Shown here piece after piece: positions 1-9,053 of a stretch of DNA of 64,000 bases. Made by a program: the position numbers and the translations under genes. Source of the stretch: Chlorobiota bacterium (lineage in GTDB: Bacteria > Bacteroidota > Bacteroidia > Bacteroidales > F082); assembly GCA_030596395.1 (NCBI GenBank), contig JAUVKF010000009.1, forward strand, positions 1-64,000, read 5' to 3'. Under the pieces are notes generated by a model, which was not told where the DNA came from, made no database searches, and saw nothing but the letters and a program-made list of their open reading frames with translations. Numbering within the stretch: position 1 is the stretch's first letter; every line of letters starts with the position of its first letter.

Positions 1-6
1 TATTCC

Positions 7-14
7 TATTTTTG
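7..14 (+). promoter_or_regulatory. Putative -7 promoter element of the ABC-F gene
   Basis: The octamer TATTTTTG fits the Bacteroidota sigma-ABfr -7 consensus TAnnTTTG. It lies 16 bases before the TTG start of the ABC-F gene, which would give a very short leader. The -33 element would lie outside the window, so only half the promoter can be judged. Confidence 0.45.
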
Positions 15-30
15 CAAAAACTTTGTTGAA

Positions 31-1992
31 TTGGTCTCGGTAAATAATATTAGGAAAGAGTTTAGCGGCGAAGCTTTGTTATCGAATGTTACTTTCAACA
101 TCAATACCAAAGACCGTATCGGGCTGGCCGGAAAAAACGGGGCAGGAAAAACTACGCTTTTACGCATAATTTGTGGAGATCACATACCCGATGCCGGCCA
201 GGTTGTAGTACCTGACGATTTGAAAATTGGCTATCTGCCTCAGGAAAAAGAAATTAACAGTAACAGCAGTATTCTGGAGGAAGTACTGCAGGTTTATAGT
301 CATATTGAGCGATTGAAAAAGCGTAATGAAGAAATTATTTCTAAACTCGATTCTCAAAAAATTGATTATCAAACAAAAACATTTCAGAAACTACTTGAAG
401 AGCAATCCGGAAACGAGGAACAAATACGATTAGCAGAGCCAGAAAAATTAAGGGGTCAGGCTGAAAGAATATTGATTGGGCTTGGATTTAAGCGCACAGA
501 TTTTATCAGGCCAATAAACGAGTTCAGTTATGGCTGGCAAATGCGCGTTGAAATAGCGAAATTGCTACTTCTCAATCCCTTCCTGTTGTTGTTGGATGAG
601 CCTACCAATCATCTTGACATTGAATCCATCCAATGGCTTGAAGATTATCTGATCAACTATAACGGAGCAGTTGTTATTGTTTCGCACGACAGAGCGTTGC
701 TTGATTCGCTGACAAACAGGACAATAGAGATAAATAATGGAAGAATCTACGACTATAAGGTTCCATATTCCGAGTTTGTTCAGTTGAGGGAAGATCGGTT
801 GACACATCAACAAGCGGCCTTTAACAATCAGCAAAAACAAATCAGGGAAGTAGAAAGATTTATAGAACGCTTCCGGTACAAATCAACCAAGGCACGTCAG
901 GTTCAATCAAGGGTTAAGCATCTTGAAAAAATGAACCGGGTAGAAATAGATGATTTGAATGAATCGGCCATTCATTTTGCATTTCCTCCTGCTCCGCATA
1001 GTGGTAAAATTACTGTTTCAGGTAAAAGTATCTTAAAGAGCTATGGTCAAAATCTGGTTCTTGATAAATTAGATTTTCAAATCCTTAAAGGAGAAAAAAT
1101 TGCATTTGTAGGGCGAAATGGTGAAGGAAAAAGTACGCTGGCGAAAATTATTGCTAACAAAATATCATATGCAGGAGAGTTACAACAAGGACACAATGTA
1201 ATTACCGCGTATTTTTCACAGGATCAGTGGGAAATGCTTGATCCCAACCTGTCTGTATTTGAAACACTTGATAATGTTGCTGTTGGCGATATCAGAAAAA
1301 AATTAAAGACAATTCTGGGTGCTTTCTTGTTTCAGGGCGCTGATGTAGATAAAAAAGTAAAAGTCTTGTCAGGTGGTGAGAAATCCAGGCTTGCCCTTGC
1401 AAAATTATTATTAATACCAAGTAATCTCCTCCTGCTCGATGAGCCAACCAATCACCTGGATATTTTATCAAAAGACATTTTAAAAAATGCACTATTGCAG
1501 TATAATGGAACGCTGATTATTATATCGCATGACCGGGATTTTTTGCAAGGGCTTACAGAAAGGCTTTACGAGTTTAAAAACCAACAAATAAAGGAATACA
1601 GGGGTGATATTTTTAATTACCTCGAAAAAAGAAAAATACGCCATTTAAAAGAGCTTGAACGAAATGGTGAAGCAAAGAATAAACAGGCAGAAACTGCATC
1701 AGAAAATAAATTAAACTGGGAAAAAAGAAAAGAGATTGAAAAACAAATCCGAAAGCTTGACACAGCAATCCTGAAAATTGAGAACTTGATTGAAGAAAAA
1801 GAATCGGAGATTAACGAGCTTGATACAAAACTTTCAGAACCAGATAAATATGCAAAAGAAATTCAATCGGGTGAATTGTATAGATTGCATGATAAACTTA
1901 CTTCTGACTTAAACAGTACTTTTTCGGAATGGGAAAACCTGGAAAAGGAAAAGGAAAATTTGTTATCGGTGCAAAAACGTATTAGTAGCTAA
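31..1992 (+). CDS. ABC-F family ATP-binding protein (Uup/EttA-like)
   Basis: This is a soluble twin-cassette ATPase of the ABC-F family, whose members act on the ribosome rather than as transporters; no membrane segment is seen. Cassette 1 has Walker A GKNGAGKTT (about residues 34-42) and Walker B LLLLDEPTNHLD (about 186-197). Cassette 2 has Walker A GRNGEGKST (about 361), signature LSGGEKSR (about 446) and a second LLLLDEPTNHLD (about 467). A charged linker (about 240-310) separates them, and a Glu/Lys-rich coiled coil fills about residues 540-650, as in Uup-like proteins. The first signature reads FSYGWQ rather than the usual SGGW/SGGQ form. The start is TTG at 31; no ATG lies nearby, and the frame is open to the window edge, so the start is not certain. 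It converges with the prenyl synthase, 7 bp apart. Confidence 0.9.
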   Translation: MVSVNNIRKEFSGEALLSNVTFNINTKDRIGLAGKNGAGKTTLLRIICGDHIPDAGQVVVPDDLKIGYLPQEKEINSNSSILEEVLQVYSHIERLKKRNEEIISKLDSQKIDYQTKTFQKLLEEQSGNEEQIRLAEPEKLRGQAERILIGLGFKRTDFIRPINEFSYGWQMRVEIAKLLLLNPFLLLLDEPTNHLDIESIQWLEDYLINYNGAVVIVSHDRALLDSLTNRTIEINNGRIYDYKVPYSEFVQLREDRLTHQQAAFNNQQKQIREVERFIERFRYKSTKARQVQSRVKHLEKMNRVEIDDLNESAIHFAFPPAPHSGKITVSGKSILKSYGQNLVLDKLDFQILKGEKIAFVGRNGEGKSTLAKIIANKISYAGELQQGHNVITAYFSQDQWEMLDPNLSVFETLDNVAVGDIRKKLKTILGAFLFQGADVDKKVKVLSGGEKSRLALAKLLLIPSNLLLLDEPTNHLDILSKDILKNALLQYNGTLIIISHDRDFLQGLTERLYEFKNQQIKEYRGDIFNYLEKRKIRHLKELERNGEAKNKQAETASENKLNWEKRKEIEKQIRKLDTAILKIENLIEEKESEINELDTKLSEPDKYAKEIQSGELYRLHDKLTSDLNSTFSEWENLEKEKENLLSVQKRISS

Positions 1993-1999
1993 TAATGGT

Positions 2000-2971
2000 T
2001 TATTTCTCCCTGTTTATCATTTTTCGAGCAACTTCACGGAGGTTCTCCTTGTTTTCCTCAGATGCATTTACCATATCAAGATAGTGAATGCCTTTTTTGA
2101 AGTATTTGTCGATTTCTGTAATTGCTGTTTCGTTGATATTCAGCCGGGTAAAGATGGCCTTAACTTTTTCAACTTTGTCTTCACTGTTATTGGCGGAAGA
2201 ATAGTGGAGTCTTAAATCAGTTTTTTCTTGTTCAGATGCTTTTTCAAGCGCTTTTAAATACAAAAAGGTTTTTTTATTGGAAATAATGTCGCCTCCTAAT
2301 ATTTTGCCAAAAAGGTTTTCATCTCCAAATGTATCCAGCAGGTCATCTTTTAATTGAAAACCTATCCCGATGTTTAGCCCAAACTCATAAAGATTTTTAG
2401 CGTCTTCTATTGATGCTCCACCGATCAGGGAGCCAATTTTTAAACTTGCTCCAAATAAAACTGCTGTTTTCAGCCTGATCATTTCGATGTATTGCTCAAC
2501 TGTTACATTGCTTTCTGCCTCATAATTCAGGTCATACTGCTGGCCTTCACATACTTCAATAGCAGTTTTATTGAAAACACTGAGTACTTCAGGCAAAGTG
2601 TCTTTATCAGCAAGTTGTACATATTGGTAAGCAAGTGCAAACAATGTGTCGCCGGAAAGAATAGCGATATTTGTATTCCATTTTTTATAAACAGTTTTTT
2701 TACCGCGCCTAATCGGTGCATTATCCATGATGTCGTCATGGATCAATGTAAAATTGTGAAACAATTCAATGGCAATAGCCTGGGGCAAAGCGCTTTCAAG
2801 GTTTCCATCGAACAATCCGCAGGCCATTAGTGTAAGCACCGGCCTTATTCTTTTTCCTGAAAGAGATATGGTATATTGTATGGGTTCATACAACTCATTG
2901 GGTTGATGATCAAATCTTTGCGTTTTTATATGCTGTTCAAAATAATTAGCGTATGCGTTGAAGTCTTTCAT
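2000..2971 (-). CDS. Polyprenyl (trans-isoprenyl) diphosphate synthase
   Basis: The enzyme condenses isopentenyl diphosphate units onto an allylic primer. It is all-helical and carries both Asp-rich metal sites of the family: DDIMD at residues 79-83 within LIHDDIMDNAPIRRG, and DDLLD at about 209-213 within FQLKDDLLDTFGD. GKRIRP near residue 39 is the conserved substrate-binding segment. Length (323 aa) is normal. I chose the ATG at 2971 (MKDFNAYANY); a TTG at 2989 would add six residues and overlap the upstream stop codon. It is the last gene of a minus-strand run after the RND exporter and rfbA. Chain length (geranylgeranyl versus a longer product for menaquinone) cannot be told from sequence alone, though the men genes in this window make a quinone side chain a plausible use. 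Confidence 0.92.
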   Translation of the reverse strand: MKDFNAYANYFEQHIKTQRFDHQPNELYEPIQYTISLSGKRIRPVLTLMACGLFDGNLESALPQAIAIELFHNFTLIHDDIMDNAPIRRGKKTVYKKWNTNIAILSGDTLFALAYQYVQLADKDTLPEVLSVFNKTAIEVCEGQQYDLNYEAESNVTVEQYIEMIRLKTAVLFGASLKIGSLIGGASIEDAKNLYEFGLNIGIGFQLKDDLLDTFGDENLFGKILGGDIISNKKTFLYLKALEKASEQEKTDLRLHYSSANNSEDKVEKVKAIFTRLNINETAITEIDKYFKKGIHYLDMVNASEENKENLREVARKMINREK

Positions 2972-2985
2972 AAATGATAAACGTA

Positions 2986-3849
2986 TCAATGATTGATAAT
3001 ATTCATCAAATATTCGCCATATCCGCTTTTAAGTAAAGGCTGTGCAAGTTTTTCCAATTGACTCTTGTTAATGAATCCCTTGATATAAGCGATTTCTTCG
3101 ATACACCCGATCTTTAAGCCCTGTCTGCTTTCAACCACTTCAACAAATTGAGATGCCTGGATGAGCGAGCGAAAAGTACCGGTATCCAGCCAGGCTGTGC
3201 CCCGGCTTAAAACTGCAACTTTGAGTTTTCCCTGCTCTAGATAATATTTGTTAACATCAGTAATTTCGTATTCGCCACGTGCACTTGGTTTGAGGTTTTT
3301 TGCTACTTCGATAACCGAATTATCATAAAAGTAAAGACCGGGTACTGCAAAATTAGATTTTGGCTTTTTTGGTTTTTCTTCAATTGAAATAGCATTAAAA
3401 TCATCATCAAACTCAACAACACCGTATCTTTTAGGGTCGTTTACATGATAGGCAAATACAACTCCTCCGTCCGGGTCGCTTGCAGTTTTTAATAGTGTAT
3501 TAATCCCCCTGACATAAAAAATATTATCACCCAGTATCAGTGAAACTTTATCATTTCCGATAAACTCTTCACCAATTACAAAAGCCTGGGCCAGGCCATT
3601 CGGTTCATACTGAACGGCATATTGAAAATTACATCCTAAGCTTTTACCATCACCCAGTAATCTTTCAAAGTTTGGCAGATCTTCGGGAGTAGAAATAATA
3701 AGGACATCTTTTATCCCTGCCATCATTAGTGTGGAAAGGGGATAGTAAATCATGGGTTTGTCATAAATCGGCATCAACTGTTTACTAACAGCAATGGTAA
3801 GTGGATGTAAGCGTGTGCCGGCACCACCGGCCAAAATAATTCCTTTCAT
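2986..3849 (-). CDS. rfbA: Glucose-1-phosphate thymidylyltransferase
   Basis: RfbA/RmlA makes dTDP-glucose from dTTP and glucose-1-phosphate, the first step towards dTDP-rhamnose and related sugars for surface polysaccharide. The N-terminus [18 protein letters not shown] is the nucleotide-binding signature, followed by [18 protein letters not shown], typical of Rml[10 protein letters not shown] contains the metal-binding Asp, and the sugar-binding segment [20 protein letters not shown] follows. At 287 aa it is full length. It sits 6 bp after the RND gene and about 14 bp before the prenyl synthase start, so the three are probably cotranscribed. No rfbB, rfbC or rfbD lies in this window. Confidence 0.96.
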   Translation of the reverse strand: MKGIILAGGAGTRLHPLTIAVSKQLMPIYDKPMIYYPLSTLMMAGIKDVLIISTPEDLPNFERLLGDGKSLGCNFQYAVQYEPNGLAQAFVIGEEFIGNDKVSLILGDNIFYVRGINTLLKTASDPDGGVVFAYHVNDPKRYGVVEFDDDFNAISIEEKPKKPKSNFAVPGLYFYDNSVIEVAKNLKPSARGEYEITDVNKYYLEQGKLKVAVLSRGTAWLDTGTFRSLIQASQFVEVVESRQGLKIGCIEEIAYIKGFINKSQLEKLAQPLLKSGYGEYLMNIINH

Positions 3850-3855
3850 TTATGT

Positions 3856-6282
3856 TTAAATTTTCGTGTATTTATCAGGTTTTGGTTCTTTTGGTATTAA
3901 TTCTTCAACAACAAGTTCGTCGAGTTCAATGTCTTCTTCTTCATCAAATACTTCCATGTGTGGTTCTTTAAATGATTTTGTTATGGCTCGTTTATCCAGG
4001 GTTAGTAGCAAGGAAGGAAGCACGAACAAATTTGAGAACAGGGCTACAACCAATGTAAATGAAACCAGATATCCCAGGGCTTCGGTTCCGCCAAACGATG
4101 ATAACGTAAAAATGAAGAATCCAAAGAATAGAACTATCGCAGAATAGATCATGCTATAAGCTGTTTCTTTTAGTGCAGCCAGAACAGACACTTTAATTTT
4201 CCAGTTGTTGTATTTTAACTGAAGCCTGTATCTGGATAAAAAATGGATCGTATTGTCAACACTTATTCCTAACGCAATGCTGAAGATAAGTATGGTTGAT
4301 GGCTTGATTGAAATGCCGAAATAACCCATCATTCCGGCAGTCATTATTTGTGGGATAATGTTTGGAACCAGGGAAATAATAATCATTCTGACCGATGAAA
4401 AGATCAATGCCATTAATAATGTTATGATAATAATCGCAAGCGTCAGGCTCATAAACAGGTTTTTAACCAGGTAGTCTGTTCCCTTTAAAAATACAACGCT
4501 GGTCCCTGTCATCAATACCTCAAACTTGCCGGGCGGAAAAATCGAATCAACTTTTGGCTTCAGGTCACTTAGTATCCTTTCAATATCATTGGTTCCAATA
4601 TTGGCCATTTGAATTGAAATACGGGTTTTGCTGAAAGTAGAATCAACAAAAGAGTCGAGAATGCTTTTCTTATTCTTATCACCCAATTGAGGAACATAGG
4701 ACAGGATAAAGTTCTTCTCCTGGCTATTCGGCATCTCATACATTTTTGGGTTGCCCCTGTAAAAAGCCTGTTTTGCTGATTTAACCACTTCGACAACCGA
4801 TACCGGTTTTGAAAATTCGGGATAAATAGCAAGCGTATCCTGCAGTTGATCCAGTTTACGCAATGTGGACAGCTTCATGATTCCATTCTTTTTTCTGGTG
4901 TCAACAGTAATTTCGAGCGGCATAACTCCTTTGAAATTCTGTTCAAGAAAAATCATGTCTTTGTATAGTTTTTCTTTTTTAGAAATATCATCTACAACAT
5001 TTCCCGTTGTGCGTAACAACGTAATACCAACAATGCCTCCTGACACAAATACTATCGTAATTATGTAAATTACCTTGCGCCTGGTAAGAACGATTTGAGT
5101 TACATGATCAATAATCCTGCTTATCAGGCCTTTTTCAAAGTGTTTCATGTGCTTTTGACTGGGCACAGGGAAGAAGCTGAACAGAATTGGAAGAACAAAC
5201 AATGAAAGAAGGTAGGTAATCAGAATATTTATGGAGGCAACTATTCCAAACTCGATGAGTAGCTCATTACTGGTAATAATAAAAGCTGCAAAGCCGGCAG
5301 CTGTAGTTGAATTCGTAAGTAAATTTGCATTGCCAATGCGGGATATCATCCTCGAAAGTGCCTTTATCTTATTGCCATGTTCCCTGTATTCGCTCAGGTA
5401 TTTGTTCAAAAGGAAAATGGAATTCTCAACACCAATCACGATGATTAGCGGTGGAATGATCCCGGTTAAAATCGTGATTTTATACCCAAGTAGAACAATA
5501 AAACCAAGTGCCCAGATTACGGCAACAATTACTACTATCATGGCAAACAATACTGCCCTGCCTGTTCTGAACAGAATAAATAGCAGGATAGAGGCGATTA
5601 CTAACGATAGAAAAACAAAAAACAGTAATTCGTTTTGGATTTTTTTTGAAGTAACCGTTCTGATATAAGGCAAGCCCGAATAATGAATTTCAACGTCATG
5701 TGTTTCACCAAAGACGTCTATTTTGTTTTTCACATCTTTTATCAGCGGGATTCTGGCTTTCGAATTAATGATCTCTTTTGAAAGTGTGATCATCATCAGG
5801 CTTACATTGGTTTCCTTATTAAATAGCCTGTCGTTGTACAATTCGAGACTGTAAATTACATTTTTAACAGAGTCGATGACCTGTTGGTTTTTTGGTTTTT
5901 CAGGAACAATGGCCAGGAAATCAAATTTCTTTAAACTGTCGTTTCTTGTGAGATTATATATCCTGGCAACTGATAAAACTTCCTCAACACCACTCAGTCC
6001 ATGAACCTCATTGCTTAAATCGTACCAGTCATTAAAATGTTCAAGCGTAAACAGGTCTGGGTCTTGAATAGCAACAAAAATTACGCTGCCATCCTGTCCG
6101 AATTGTTTCTTGAAATTATCATAATCAATGTTATATTGATTATCTTTCGGAAGCATTCGGGCCATTTCATACGACATCTTAACCTGCGATCCCTTGTAAG
6201 CCATAAAAATAGTGATCAGGCTGATGATGATCAGGATTAGCGGGCGGTTACGAAGAATCAATCTGACAAGAAATTGCCACAT
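3856..6282 (-). CDS. RND superfamily exporter (MMPL-type, two SSD-like halves)
   Basis: This 808-residue inner-membrane protein has the repeat layout of RND exporters. There is one N-terminal membrane helix (about 9-28), a periplasmic loop of about 180 residues, a five-helix block, then a second half with one helix (about 400-425), another large loop and a second five-helix block (about 625-770). The segment GITLLRTTGNVVDDIS and the acidic start LPKDNQYNIDYDNFKKQFG match hydrophobe/amphiphile exporters of the COG1033 kind. The C-terminal 45 residues are very acidic and presumably cytoplasmic. Substrates of this group are mostly unknown; lipids or other hydrophobic molecules are typical. No membrane-fusion protein or TolC-like gene is adjacent, unlike tripartite HAE1 pumps. 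It is the first gene of the run that includes rfbA and the prenyl synthase. Confidence 0.85.
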   Translation of the reverse strand: MWQFLVRLILRNRPLILIIISLITIFMAYKGSQVKMSYEMARMLPKDNQYNIDYDNFKKQFGQDGSVIFVAIQDPDLFTLEHFNDWYDLSNEVHGLSGVEEVLSVARIYNLTRNDSLKKFDFLAIVPEKPKNQQVIDSVKNVIYSLELYNDRLFNKETNVSLMMITLSKEIINSKARIPLIKDVKNKIDVFGETHDVEIHYSGLPYIRTVTSKKIQNELLFFVFLSLVIASILLFILFRTGRAVLFAMIVVIVAVIWALGFIVLLGYKITILTGIIPPLIIVIGVENSIFLLNKYLSEYREHGNKIKALSRMISRIGNANLLTNSTTAAGFAAFIITSNELLIEFGIVASINILITYLLSLFVLPILFSFFPVPSQKHMKHFEKGLISRIIDHVTQIVLTRRKVIYIITIVFVSGGIVGITLLRTTGNVVDDISKKEKLYKDMIFLEQNFKGVMPLEITVDTRKKNGIMKLSTLRKLDQLQDTLAIYPEFSKPVSVVEVVKSAKQAFYRGNPKMYEMPNSQEKNFILSYVPQLGDKNKKSILDSFVDSTFSKTRISIQMANIGTNDIERILSDLKPKVDSIFPPGKFEVLMTGTSVVFLKGTDYLVKNLFMSLTLAIIIITLLMALIFSSVRMIIISLVPNIIPQIMTAGMMGYFGISIKPSTILIFSIALGISVDNTIHFLSRYRLQLKYNNWKIKVSVLAALKETAYSMIYSAIVLFFGFFIFTLSSFGGTEALGYLVSFTLVVALFSNLFVLPSLLLTLDKRAITKSFKEPHMEVFDEEEDIELDELVVEELIPKEPKPDKYTKI

Positions 6283-6385
6283 ACCTCAGTTAATCAGTTG
6301 AAAATAATAATCTAAAATAACCTTTTTTCTTTTCCTGGGTTATTTTGAATAGTGTTGGCTTCAATTAAGATTGTAAATTTACATA

Positions 6386-7390
6386 TTGTATAAAAAACCT
6401 GTCACCATTTCGGATGGCAAATGTAAGTTTTGTTTTAAATTGAAAAAAGGAAAAATACTTTTTATTGACAATACTCACCCATTTCTGCCTGAAGGGTTGG
6501 AAAAAGAGGGATTTCAGTGCGAATATTTCCCCGATTATGGATATGCTGATTATAAAAAAATAATCAATGATTATGTTGGCATTATGATCAGAAGTAAAAT
6601 CAAACTCGATAAGGACATTCTGGAAGATGCAAGGAGTTTAAAGTTTGTAGCCAGGATTGGATCGGGAATGGAAAATATTGATTATTTATTTGCAGAATCG
6701 AAAGGTGTTGTTTGCTTAAATGCACCCGAAGGCAACCGTGATGCAGTTGGCGAACAGGCGGTCGGGATGCTCCTCTCGTTGTTTAATAATTTAAATACAG
6801 CTGACCTCGAAGTGCGAAAAGGAATATGGAAACGCGAGCAAAACAGGGGCATCGAACTAGGTGGAAAAACAGTCGGGATAATTGGCTATGGCAATACGGG
6901 TAATGCTTTTGCAAAAAAACTTAAAGGTTTTGATGTGCAGGTAATCGCCTATGACAAATACAAAACAAATTTTGCTGATGATTTTGTTGAAGAAGTACAG
7001 CTTACCGATATATTCGAAAGATCAGATGTGGTCAGTTTTCATGTTCCGTTAACAGTGGAAACAACTTATATGGCAGATAATCAATTTCTAACCCAATTTA
7101 GCAAGAATATTTACCTGATCAATACTTCACGTGGTAAAGTAGTGAATACTTCAGATCTTGTTCAGAACCTGGAATCGGGCAAAGTGCTGGGGGCCTGTCT
7201 TGATGTTTTAGAATATGAAGGATTTTCTTTCGAAGAATTAGGGTCGTCAAATATGCCGGATACGTTTTCCAGATTGATAAAAATGAAAAATGTGATCTTA
7301 TCACCTCACATTGCCGGATGGACACATGAGTCGAATTACAAAATGGCCCGGACAATTTTTGAGAAAATTCAGAACCTTAAATTACCATAG
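6386..7390 (+). CDS. D-2-hydroxyacid dehydrogenase, phosphoglycerate dehydrogenase-like
   Basis: An NAD-dependent dehydrogenase of the SerA/2-hydroxyacid family. The Rossmann motif GKTVGIIGYGNTGNAFAKKL is clear, with an acidic residue after the second strand (VIAYD) that favours NAD over NADP. INTSRGKVVN holds the catalytic Arg region, LDVLEYE the Glu and LSPHIAGWTHES the catalytic His. There is no ACT or ASB regulatory domain, so it resembles the short SerA form common in Bacteroidota. The start is doubtful. The longest frame begins at TTG 6386 and adds about 18 residues, including CKFC, before the normal family start (KILFIDNTHPFLPE). A TTG at 6440 would give that shorter, more typical protein. 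Serine biosynthesis is the likely role; no serC or serB is nearby. Confidence 0.82.
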   Translation: MYKKPVTISDGKCKFCFKLKKGKILFIDNTHPFLPEGLEKEGFQCEYFPDYGYADYKKIINDYVGIMIRSKIKLDKDILEDARSLKFVARIGSGMENIDYLFAESKGVVCLNAPEGNRDAVGEQAVGMLLSLFNNLNTADLEVRKGIWKREQNRGIELGGKTVGIIGYGNTGNAFAKKLKGFDVQVIAYDKYKTNFADDFVEEVQLTDIFERSDVVSFHVPLTVETTYMADNQFLTQFSKNIYLINTSRGKVVNTSDLVQNLESGKVLGACLDVLEYEGFSFEELGSSNMPDTFSRLIKMKNVILSPHIAGWTHESNYKMARTIFEKIQNLKLP

Positions 7391-7557
7391 TTCCTTTCCT
7401 CTGAGATTTACAGAATAAGTTTCTAAGGATTTGTATTAATAAGAAAAACAATTGAACGTTTTTTAGGTCCTCGCTGTGAATTTATAACCTATCACAATAC
7501 GGTCGGTTTGGACAGACAGCCGACTGCTGACTGCCAATTGTTAACTGCAGACTGACA

Positions 7558-8778
7558 TTACCAATTAAGTATCTGCCTCAAATCAAATTCTTCAGGGTTT
7601 TGAAGATATGCTTTGGCTTCTTCGTAATCACCTGGTTCAATAAACTGTAAGCCATGTTCAAAAACAAGCCTGGGCTTTGCCCCGTTCATATCAACAAGCC
7701 TGGGTTTAATTTTTCCATATTCATCTTCAACATCCTCAAGATATAAAGGAGATATTTCACCGGTACTGTCTGCCGTTACCATACAACCTGTCCTGCCTTC
7801 ATCATATAGTTTTTTCACACCATAACCCAACAGTCCGCAATATAGCTGATCGTAAGCTGTGGGAGGAATACAACGCAATTCGTATCCCAATTCAACGGGA
7901 CGACTTTTAACTTTAACGCCAAGTTCTTTCAGTTTTTGCTGAAGTAATATGTTGAAAATGTGCGCCTTGCTTACATTCCCCAATTCAGGATGCCCATGAT
8001 CGTCATAAGTAAAATTAATCCCTGAGTCTTCAATTTGCTTATCACTCATAAAATGGAAAACACCTTCACTAATAATTACCGCACCGTACTCAATACCATC
8101 AATCTTTCTTTTTACAATTGCGGAAATAATCAGGTTAATTATTCTGTCAAACGTAATTTCAACTTTATTAAACATTTCAGGGATGATGATCATCGGAAAA
8201 TGGGTGGCAGCGCCAATACCAAATGCCAGGTGGCCCGCTTCCCTTCCCATCGCTGATACAACAAACCAATTGCCGCTGGTACGTGCATCCTCATATACTG
8301 TTTGCGCAATGCGAACACCTTCCTGTTTAGCTGACTGGTAACCAAAAGTTGGTATTCCTTCGGGTAAGGGGAGGTCGTTATCAATAGTTTTCGGAACATG
8401 AATATTCTGGATATCAACATCATGTTCTTTTAAATATTTTGAGATTCGGTTTGCCGTTGAGGCTGTATCGTCTCCTCCTATTGTTACAAGTAACTGAACG
8501 TTATTGTCGGTAAAGAATTTAGTACTAAACTCACTGTTTTTTGGTTTGTGGCGGCTCATTTTTAAAGCTGACCCACCTCGCTTGTGGATATCATCGGCAA
8601 GTGTAAAATCGATTTCCTGAACATGTGGTTCTGCTTCAAATAAACCTTTATAGCCATCGTGTATTCCTAAAACGCGGTAGCCTGATTTTAAAAACACCAA
8701 TGCAACGGAACTGATCACCGAATTAATTCCCGGAGCCGGACCACCACCACACAATATAGCAACTGATTCTTTCATCAT
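7558..8778 (-). CDS. pfp: PPi-type 6-phosphofructokinase
   Basis: The enzyme phosphorylates fructose-6-phosphate in glycolysis. It has the PfkA fold: GGGPAPGINS (about residues 11-20), GGDD (101-104), PKTIDND (129-135) and MGREAGHLA (177-185). In ATP-dependent PfkA the second and third motifs read GGDG and PGTIDND. Asp and Lys at these positions are the established marks of pyrophosphate use, which makes the reaction reversible. At 406 aa it is longer than E. coli PfkA, in keeping with PPi-PFK of this group. The start may be either of two adjacent ATG codons (8778 or 8775). It diverges from the first protease gene; the 275-bp gap carries the protease promoter. Confidence 0.88.
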   Translation of the reverse strand: MMKESVAILCGGGPAPGINSVISSVALVFLKSGYRVLGIHDGYKGLFEAEPHVQEIDFTLADDIHKRGGSALKMSRHKPKNSEFSTKFFTDNNVQLLVTIGGDDTASTANRISKYLKEHDVDIQNIHVPKTIDNDLPLPEGIPTFGYQSAKQEGVRIAQTVYEDARTSGNWFVVSAMGREAGHLAFGIGAATHFPMIIIPEMFNKVEITFDRIINLIISAIVKRKIDGIEYGAVIISEGVFHFMSDKQIEDSGINFTYDDHGHPELGNVSKAHIFNILLQQKLKELGVKVKSRPVELGYELRCIPPTAYDQLYCGLLGYGVKKLYDEGRTGCMVTADSTGEISPLYLEDVEDEYGKIKPRLVDMNGAKPRLVFEHGLQFIEPGDYEEAKAYLQNPEEFDLRQILNW

Positions 8779-8931
8779 TAGTTCAATTTAAATAGTGGTG
8801 ACAAATATAGAAAATGCGCACGTAAAACGCTTTCATTAATTGACAATTATTAACTGTATTTTTGATCAGTCGGGTTATTAATATTTCCATTATTTTAGCA
8901 CCTCCGTTTTAGGGTATACTTTTAATAGTAG

Positions 8932-8939
8932 TATCTTTG
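8932..8939 (+). promoter_or_regulatory. -7 promoter element upstream of the first subtilase
   Basis: TATCTTTG is an exact match to the Bacteroidota -7 consensus TAnnTTTG. The leader to the ATG at 9054 would be about 105-110 nt. A clear -33 TTTG at the usual 19-21 bp spacing is not seen (GTTTTA is the nearest), so strength is uncertain. Confidence 0.5.
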
Positions 8940-9053
8940 CATTGAAAATATCGTAAAACAAGAATGATATTTTTCCAAAAGGAGTAGATCACGCTATTCA
9001 TAACACCAGACCGAACTTCTGGAATTTAGGTTAATTAATAAAAAGAAAACAGA

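Noticed and set aside
5231-5668. 145-codon open frame antisense to the RND exporter
   Set aside because: It lies wholly inside a well-supported gene; its hydrophobic pattern mirrors the membrane helices on the other strand.
7480-7556. Repetitive GACTGCTGACTGCC tract as a regulatory element
   Set aside because: Short imperfect simple-sequence repetition with no stem, T-run or promoter match.
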